Below, piece after piece: positions 63,095 through 64,000 of a stretch of 64,000 nt of DNA. Below the pieces are notes generated by a model that saw only the letters and a list, made by a program, of their open reading frames with translations, was not told where the DNA came from and did not search any database. Origin of the DNA: Ectothiorhodospira lacustris (lineage in GTDB: Bacteria; Pseudomonadota; Gammaproteobacteria; Ectothiorhodospirales; Ectothiorhodospiraceae). Every line of letters begins with the position of its first letter. Positions within the stretch are counted from its first letter, which is position 1. The DNA is taken from positions 248,001 through 312,000 of the forward strand of contig NZ_JAJNQN010000002.1 in the NCBI RefSeq assembly GCF_022227845.1. Reading direction: 5' to 3'. The translations under genes were made by a program, and so were the position numbers.

Positions 63095-64000
63095 CACGGA
63101 CTCCGACGGGGAAAGGGTGAACGGCTGAGGCGAAAATCCTGAAACAGGGTTTCGTGGATGAAGTTCTGGCGCCGGTCCGCCCGCAGGTGAAAGCGCAGTT
63201 CCAGGGGGGCATCACCCTCCCCCATGAGAGGCCAGCGGACGGTGTAGAGATGGCTGTCACTGTGCTCCCTGTCCATGTGTGCCGTGTGCAGCAGCCGGAA
63301 CAGGGCCCAGACGCCCTCCTCCCGGAACTCTCCCAGTGGACGGCCGCCATGGTCCACCGCCATCACCCTGGCACCTGGACTGCGGATGTCTCCCGGCCAG
63401 ACGAACTGGCGCCATTCCTGGGGCTCGTTGCGATAACGGTATTGCTGACCGTTGGTTTCAAACCGCATCTCGCTCAGCCCTGGATGAGGAATGGGATAGA
63501 GGTGAAATCCCAGGCGAGGCTCATCCCGCCCATCGGCAAACAGGGCGCTGGTAAGCCGACCGGCCCGCTCCAGATCGTGGAGAAATGCGCGGGAAAACCC
63601 GGGGCCGATGCCGATCCATTGCCGTGACTGCCAGCGTCCCTGGCGCTCCGTCAGGAAAGGGTCCAGGTGCTCCTGGGTAAAACGCCACAGGCGACCCCGT
63701 TCAGGGTGGATCAGGCCCACCAGATCCACCAGGGCGGCGTCTTCCCCCTGGGGGTGAAACGGAAAACGACCTGCCAGGCGATCCTGGTATCCATCGTGGA
63801 CCTGGCTCTGCCAGGTTTTTTCCAGATCCACGGCGGCCTGACGGATCACGGTGCGCCAACTTTCCTGCACAATGCTCTTCATCAACGGTGCCAGGGGCCG
63901 GCAACCGCTGTCTTTAGAGCCTGTGAGGCGAGGGATGGCCACCCAGGCCCGTTGCAGCGCCGTGCCGGATCCCTGTCCGGACAGCAGCGCGGCAGCGTGG
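63094..64000 (-). CDS. tssM: TssM, type VI inner-membrane complex protein, C-terminal part
   Basis: The last 301 residues of TssM (IcmF family) run to the window end; the N-terminal membrane and ATPase-like parts lie outside. Visible parts are IVQESWRTVIRQAAVDLEKTWQSQVHDGYQDRLAGRFPFHP and HPERGRLWRFTQEHLDPFLTERQGRW, followed by the C-terminal beta domain with EWRQFVWPGDIRSPGARVMA and GEFREEGVWALFRLLHTA. The periplasmic C-terminus contacts TssJ. The gene leads the visible operon and ends on the tssA start. Confidence 0.93.
   Translation of the reverse strand, partial: HAAALLSGQGSGTALQRAWVAIPRLTGSKDSGCRPLAPLMKSIVQESWRTVIRQAAVDLEKTWQSQVHDGYQDRLAGRFPFHPQGEDAALVDLVGLIHPERGRLWRFTQEHLDPFLTERQGRWQSRQWIGIGPGFSRAFLHDLERAGRLTSALFADGRDEPRLGFHLYPIPHPGLSEMRFETNGQQYRYRNEPQEWRQFVWPGDIRSPGARVMAVDHGGRPLGEFREEGVWALFRLLHTAHMDREHSDSHLYTVRWPLMGEGDAPLELRFHLRADRRQNFIHETLFQDFRLSRSPFPRRSP

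Overview
The window comes from a GC-rich gammaproteobacterium, most likely a purple sulfur bacterium (Chromatiales, Ectothiorhodospiraceae-like). Three things point there: a light-harvesting alpha/beta antenna gene pair near the left end, the gammaproteobacterial orders dapF-DUF484-xerC and hslVU-DUF971-ubiE-ubiJ-ubiB, and a phasin-like gene (polyhydroxyalkanoate storage). No rRNA, tRNA, CRISPR array, insertion sequence or prophage was recognised. The species assignment is inference.

0-16 kb, light and signalling: the end of a cobalamin-binding (AerR/PpaA-like) protein overlaps a PAS-GGDEF diguanylate cyclase. Then come an antenna pair on the minus strand in the order alpha-beta, with hairpins at its 3' end and a promoter covered by two TGT-N12-ACA-type (PpsR/CrtJ) boxes. 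Next are radC, an ABC exporter, a tandem universal stress protein, an MFS transporter, an IF-1-like protein, a SLAC1/TehA channel, a UPF0251 regulator divergent from a NifX-like protein, a decayed ABC1 kinase, a second diguanylate cyclase, pirin, an SRPBCC protein, a short LOV photoreceptor and a third diguanylate cyclase (PAS-PAS-GGDEF). Three intact cyclases, a blue-light receptor and a B12 protein within 16 kb suggest a light/redox-linked c-di-GMP network.

16-25.6 kb, housekeeping: ubiquinone genes (ubiE, ubiJ, ubiB), the HslUV protease, XerC, DUF484 and DapF on the minus strand, then a divergent amidoligase/class-I-amidotransferase pair.

25.7-29.2 kb, type VI secretion accessory island: DUF6484, TIGR02270-like, DUF2169 and a ketosynthase-like protein, tightly coupled, with no PAAR or effector beside them.

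29-54 kb, mixed core and accessory genes: msrA, a TAXI-type TRAP transporter, CHAD, DoxX, an outer-membrane barrel, recG, ridA, lysA, lptM, greB, a phosphodiesterase-like protein, a PepSY/PhoP-like/PhoQ-like cassette, an anchored thioredoxin, several small DUF genes, an aspartoacylase-like protein, an orphan ATP synthase epsilon subunit coupled to a cytidylate-kinase-like gene, a CBS/DUF294 protein, a DUF1028 protein, a TauE exporter and a phasin. A very AT-rich gap with DnaA boxes lies at 53.82-54.19 kb.

54.2-64 kb, main type VI secretion operon on the minus strand: tssM (running off the window end), tssA, tssB, tssC, hcp, tssF, tssG, vgrG, mostly with overlapping stop and start codons. tssE and clpV are not in the visible part.
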